Shown: positions 59,143-64,000 of the stretch, in pieces | Layout: every line of letters starts with the position of its first letter | Numbering within the stretch: position 1 is the first letter of the stretch | NCBI GenBank assembly: GCA_037447655.1 | Contig: JBBHKE010002075.1 | Location: 172,081 to 236,080 of the forward strand | DNA length: 64,000 nt | From: Zygnema cylindricum | Lineage: Eukaryota > Streptophyta > Zygnematophyceae > Zygnematales > Zygnemataceae | Reading direction: 5' to 3' | Notes under the pieces: generated by a model | The model's input: the letters and a program-made list of their open reading frames with translations, nothing else | Databases searched by the model: none | Told to the model about the DNA's origin: nothing | Made by a program: the position numbers and the translations under genes

Positions 59143-62100
59143 ACCACGCTGTCAATGTTTTTGCCTTCCGCCAAGTTGCAGTAGGTACAGGTTGTGACCG
59201 CAGTAGACACGCCAGTTCCCAAACTGTTCCAAACGTAATGTTTCGCTTTAGGGTTTACTGTCGCTTTGCTGTCACCGTACGATCAAATAATCTTCGCACG
59301 TGTAATAAATCGATCGCAAGCAAAGACAACGTTTTCGATACACATGCGACCGCGCTTACTTGGGAAAAACACTCCGGACAGGGATTGGAATTTTTTTGCC
59401 ACGTGTAAAAAGTTACAGAACGTGCGTCGCAAATTCCAGACTGTCAGTTATTTATTGTTAATATATGACCGCCAGTTGGACGGCCATTGGCTCGTTTCTT
59501 CATTGTTGTTTCAATATTGACGGCACCATTATTTCTCAGGACATTTTTCCGCGTGATCTCGGCCGTCCGATTTCCATTTTCCTATTCGGATGTTTAAATT
59601 TTGAATTATAAAAGATCCGCTGGCATGCCTCGCATGTATTAACCAATCACAAGAAGTCACGTTCTAGGGTTCTATGGGCGAATCAGGAAGGAAGGTTCGG
59701 TAATTCTCCACGCGTACCATCGCGATGGGTCGTGTCACGTCACAAATGGGTTCTGTGCCTACGACTTAAATTTTTGCACAAGGAATTATCGCACAAAGCT
59801 GCACATGAGGAATTATCGTACGATAATATAAATGTTAGCAATTTATAACGGTCATAAAATTAAAGTGTTGATGATTATGAGCAGTCGGCCAAACTGCTAG
59901 AAAGCGTTAAACGGTTAATGCCTAAATTAATTTAGACGGAAACCTATAGCGGCCAGTCTCACCGACCATTTGTGGCTAGGAGACGGCGTATCTACTTAGG
60001 CCTATGTTCCATCAATCAATTCTGTAATTGTACGGCCAACGCTACAGAATGCTACATTTGTAACGATTGCGTAGAGTCTGTAATTCACTTGTTTGAAATT
60101 GAGTGGTACCACCTAAATTAAGTTCAAATCGTCAAATATTTTTCACATCGACCAGCTTTAACTTGAAATCGTCATTTGCGTACCGTGTATTTGCGGACCA
60201 GGTTCATCATCGTACAACACAAAATTTGTACTCTTTGAAGACGCCTTGTCAAAGAGTAAGCTCATTTTTTAGGGTTCCTGTTTTTTCGCGTGACGAACGA
60301 GAATTGCAAGAAATAGTGTGACAATGGGTGTTAACAAAAATAGCGTAAAGAAAGAACATTACGAGACTGCTTTTGTGATTTTGGTCGGATTTTGGAAGGT
60401 GTATATCATGTGATTTTTTTTTTAATTACGTTGGTTGTCATCCTGACACGTATGCTCGTTATCCAATGTGTCGCGGCTCAAATTGGATTGCGAATTATAT
60501 ACGAAATTGAAGCGAGTGCCTTGCAATTGGATATCCAACGGTCGGTGTTACCTCCCATACCTTCGAAGAATATTCACAAGATTCTTTGTAATGTTGTTTG
60601 CAAAAAAATCCAAAATAAGAGGTAAGATATAGTATGGAAAGGACCGTATTTTTGTAAGCAGCCTCACTTTTCGTCCGATGGAACTTCACCCTTAGATACT
60701 CATTTGCTAGACGCTTGTCCACATTGTTCGGTTAAACGCCAAACACCAAAACTTTGAACGACATAAAAGTTTAGGCATCTCAATCCTTTTATAATTGTCT
60801 TATCTTTTTTTTTCAAGTAAAATATACAACGACCATAGTTGGTGCAACGGTCTCTAAATAATGCGATTACGTTCACCAAGACCCAACCAAAAACTTCATG
60901 CCATTCGATATAGAAATATTTGGGACCTTCGACTCGTCGTTCGACAACTTCATCCGTGATTGCGCTCGACGGTCTTTTTAAGGTAGGGGACGTGGTAGCC
61001 CTTCTCCGACAACTCTCACATCTGCTTTTTACCGTTATTGTAGCATCGACCCTTATCCGACAAAGCACAGTGGTGACCGATGGTCGTGGACTACGGAATT
61101 TACCTCCGCGTCTCCCAATGCACATTGATGATATTTGATGTTTTCTCCTCAAGTGTGGATTTGTTTTAAGTTTTGGGTCGCCTATCCAGTTTGTCATTTG
61201 AATCTTGTGTATAACGTGGCCTTTTGCGCTCTTGTATAATGGTTACAAATTTGTTTTGTTTTGTTTTTTTCAATGTTCTTACTAGTTGTGTTGCTTAGCT
61301 TGTGTAGGTTTTTTTTCTTTCGGGTATTTCAACTGTAGCGTTTAATGTTAATGAACAATTTAACATTTCAATCACGTTTTGTACTTAGATGGTTTAACCA
61401 TTGCAAATTTAATATTTTGTTTTCCTCCATTTAATGATCCAACTTGAAGTTTCTTCAAAAAGCTTCTATAGTTGTGCGATCAGCATTACTAATTGTAGTA
61501 TTTTGGACAAAGGACCCTCGTGTAATGTTTTTTAAATACGCGATCGTATACGTGTTTTTATATTTTGGTGGACTTGAGAGCGACGAGTGAGAATTTGGAA
61601 GGTAGTCGATAATGACACATATCATTATTTTGTACGTGTTGCGATCCTACACATTTTGTTGTTGACTGGCCACCTCAAGAAGGTGGGTAATAAAATACAA
61701 AAATGGATAAAGGGAATGATTCGCGGATAAATACCCGAGTATTACCCAGACGCCATGTTAACCCTTTGACCTTTGGAGAATCTCCGTAATGTTAGGATTC
61801 CAATGTGGGATTTTGTCAATGTTGGTTTGTTTTTAGGTGGGTCAGTTTTGTCGCGAGTCACGTCGCGCATTATATTTCATTTCATTAGTACTTTGCAGTT
61901 TCGTTTGATTAAGTGTGAACGGTTTGGTCTATTTAGTTTGTGTATGAGACTTCTAGTATTTTCGGTTCGTGCGTGGTACGTCTAGCAGTTTCATTTCGTG
62001 TAGATTAAGTCGTACTTTAAGTGTTGTACTTTTAGATGTTTCGTTTTGAGAATTTTCAGTTTGCGTCGTACTCTAATTTGCGTCCAAGTACATATAACGC

Positions 62101-62370
62101 TATTAGAATTAGATTTATGGATGTAATCTAGCGTCTAGGTTAAAATGTCAACCTGTGAGAGAACAACTAAGGAACAATTAAGGAGAAATTATTGTAGAGT
62201 TACTGTATGAGAATTAATGTGAATTTCCTCTTTTGAATTATGTAATTCCTCTATCTATGTTCATGAGAATTTAATGTATGTGAGCTGGTAGATAATTGAT
62301 TTAAGTTAAATTCACTTCTGCATTGTGTAATTTGTCAATTTTCTGCGCATTCCGATTAAATCTCTATCCT
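59143..62370. other. Intergenic DNA
   Basis: No gene is supported. A 165-aa minus-strand frame at 60700-61197 (ending WRLTEQCGQASSK) has no recognised motif. Just before 62376 an LTR end of a second copia element may be present, but its start is not visible to me. Confidence 0.5.
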
Positions 62371-62375
62371 TTCAA

Positions 62376-62560
62376 TTGGTATAGGAGCAATTTAGTAGTC
62401 TTGGTAAAATTGTACCCGAAAATGAAAAGTTACAAGTGTTCTTAGAGGGATTACCCGAAACATATTCGACGTCTAGTGAAATAATTCAATCTAAAAAGAA
62501 GGCTACACTTGAGTATGCGGTGAATTATTTGAAGTCCATTGAGAAGTCTAGAGAAAGTGT
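62376..62560 (+). pseudogene. gag fragment of a second copia element with 3'-tRNA PBS
   Basis: TTGGTATAGGAGC (62376-62388) is one or two bases off the standard plant copia primer site TTGGTATCAGAGC. Just after it a Gag-like frame (KLQVFLEGLPETYSTSSEII, then LEYAVNYLKSIEKSRESV) runs to 62560. There it is cut by the end of a minus-strand LTR. Most of gag upstream of this motif is deleted. Confidence 0.65.
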
Positions 62561-63611
62561 TGCAACTCTGAGACCTCCATAGGACCTCAAAGTAAGCAGC
62601 TCACACAAAGCCTCTAGGATAACCCTGACCCCTTTGTCTTTCAGCACAAATAACCGCCATCCTGGCAAACAAAAACTCTGACCACCTTCACCCCTATGAA
62701 GGCAAGACTCCCTTGAGTCTATAGCAAAAAGATTCTATGAATTTGCTTCCTTGAGCAGTAAGTTATGGAGGGTCAAAGTTTGACCTTTTGTACATAAGCT
62801 CTCTGGGAGAGAGGGTCCTATCTACCAATTTTTTCTAAGTCCTATCTCTCTCTAAAACTCTATCTACTGACGTACGCCACCAATCATATTGCTGTACCGT
62901 ACATAAAAGTACAGCTGCCGGTGTACTTTGTGTACGAACATTGTACGACATGAAAAAATGTCGACACGTGTCTTTTTTGGATTCGTTTGCGTAATCCCTG
63001 GAGATGCCGAAATCCAATGGCGTGGTGCCACGTGTCATCCGATGTGGCGGCGACCATAAACCGCCGAAATCTTCTTCCGCGATCTCGGCTTTCTTTCCGG
63101 CCGTCCGATTTAATGTCGATTTTAATCGTAGCCGTCATAAATAGTTGTGATGTATTTGTTTCGCTATCGAAACAAATGCGCGGTACTTATTTATTCTTTG
63201 TACTCGTAATCCGTACTTTTATAACTCAATCTATGTACCCCGTATATAGTTTGTTGTTAAATAAATTAGTCTACATGTTAACGTTTAAATACGTAATACA
63301 CTCTATATCACTTACCACTAATCCTACACTAGATAGATTAGGTTACCGGCTACCGGCGGCATTTCCCATCCGTAAGTACCAGGATCAAATCCTCTAGGCG
63401 ACATCTACCTTTTAGTAAATTAACTACTTTACTACCGCGTAAATCTCTGGATGGCATAGGCAGCCATGACACTAGTTTCCTCTCCAACTTCTCAGTGACT
63501 GCAATAAGTGTGAGAGTTGGAGAGAGAAGTTAGAGTCAGACTGCCTCGACTTCTCTTTCTGCACTTTTATTTTAGACCTAAAAAATACTAAAAGAGCCAT
63601 CAATTTTTACA
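62561..63611 (-). repeat. 3' LTR of a minus-strand copia element
   Basis: 1051 bp; read on the minus strand it starts TGTAAAAATTGATGG after the purine tract AAGGGGAG. The tRNA-like TACCAGGATCAAATCCT lies on the plus strand near 63378, antisense to the LTR. Same subfamily as the partial LTR in the RDR intron (17188-18139). Confidence 0.85.
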
Positions 63612-63624
63612 CTCCCCTTATTTT

Positions 63625-64000
63625 TCAGTCACTCTTTAATTTCAGACCACACTTCCTCCAGCAGAAAATTAGCTTAGGGGAAGGCACAGGTTTGGTCATC
63701 ATATGTGCCACCATCTCGCTATCTGGTCGGTACTCTAAACTGATTATTTTGTTTTCTACTTTCTCTCTAACAAAGGCGAGTCTAATGTCCATGTGTTTGG
63801 ATTTAAAATGATATTTTCGATTGGTTGAAATAGCGATCGCTGCCTGATTATCACAAAAAATTTTCTGCACACCACTCTTAAGGTGACCAAGCTCACCAAG
63901 CAAAGACTTGACCCAAATCAATTCTTTTACAGCAGAGCAAGAGGCCATAAACTCAGCCTCCATTGTGGACTGAGCAATAACCTTTTGCTCTTTGCTACTC
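63625..64000 (-). CDS. Copia RNase H, C-terminal part (runs off window)
   Basis: The open frame reads VIAQSTMEAEFMASCSAVKE, VKSLLGELGHLKSGVQKIF, CDNQAAIAISTNRKYHFKSK and DSEMVAHMMTKPVPSPKLIF, ending LKLKSD. The RNase H acidic residues in MEAEF and DNQAA are intact, and no stop is seen up to the window edge. The element continues beyond 64000 and may be more complete than the one at 48209. Confidence 0.88.
   Translation of the reverse strand, partial: SSKEQKVIAQSTMEAEFMASCSAVKELIWVKSLLGELGHLKSGVQKIFCDNQAAIAISTNRKYHFKSKHMDIRLAFVREKVENKIISLEYRPDSEMVAHMMTKPVPSPKLIFCWRKCGLKLKSD

Noticed and set aside
60700-61197. 165-aa minus frame
   Set aside because: No recognised motif, no splice or promoter support, and overlapped by other frames; likely chance.

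Overview
This is nuclear DNA of a land plant. The evidence is a four-exon plant U-box/ARM E3 ubiquitin ligase, two spliced genes for plant-type RNA-dependent RNA polymerase (RDR), Ty1/copia retrotransposons, several MITE families, and long AT-rich intergenic stretches full of simple repeats. The species cannot be named from the sequence. The copia lineage and the unusual RDR make a non-seed plant plausible, but that is a guess. A run of 10 Ns at 18140-18149 is an assembly gap.

Layout. (1) 394-6304 (+): the last eight exons of an RDR gene whose 5' part lies outside the window. (2) 6305-9403: intergenic. (3) 9404-28666 (-): a complete 18-exon paralogue of the same RDR, convergent with the first. 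The first seven of the eight shared coding exons have identical lengths in the two copies (134, 101, 229, 140, 130, 130, 185 bp) and only the terminal exon differs. (4) 28667-33523: intergenic, with MITEs and a Harbinger-like element. (5) 33524-38515 (-): a complete PUB12/13/14-type U-box gene. (6) 38516-48208: mostly anonymous. (7) 48209-54183: a copia retrotransposon with a GTGTT target duplication, internally rearranged and holding a tail-to-tail pair of LTRs. (8) 54437-55457: a solo LTR with a TAAAG duplication. (9) 55463-62400: a MITE-rich intergenic stretch. (10) 62408-64000: a gag fragment interrupted by the 3' LTR and RNase H end of a minus-strand copia element.

The most striking signal is in the RDR genes. 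Next to several exons lie tandem arrays whose unit contains one edge of that exon together with its splice site. Decoy acceptors plus the first ~30-40 nt of the exon precede exon 12 in both paralogues. Decoy donors plus the exon 3' end follow exon 4, and probably exon 16. Single or degenerate acceptor-side copies precede exons 13 and 18. The RDR looks gamma-like (RDR3/4/5) in overall sequence but carries the DLDGD metal-binding motif usual in RDR1/2/6.

The copia LTRs show two further oddities. Their primer-binding site matches the anticodon arm of initiator tRNA-Met, as in Drosophila copia and yeast Ty5. Each LTR also holds a tRNA-like segment with a B-box, always antisense to the LTR.

Exon structures were worked out by hand from reading frame, GT/AG sites, phase and comparison of the two paralogues. 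Family comparisons are from general knowledge; no database search was run.
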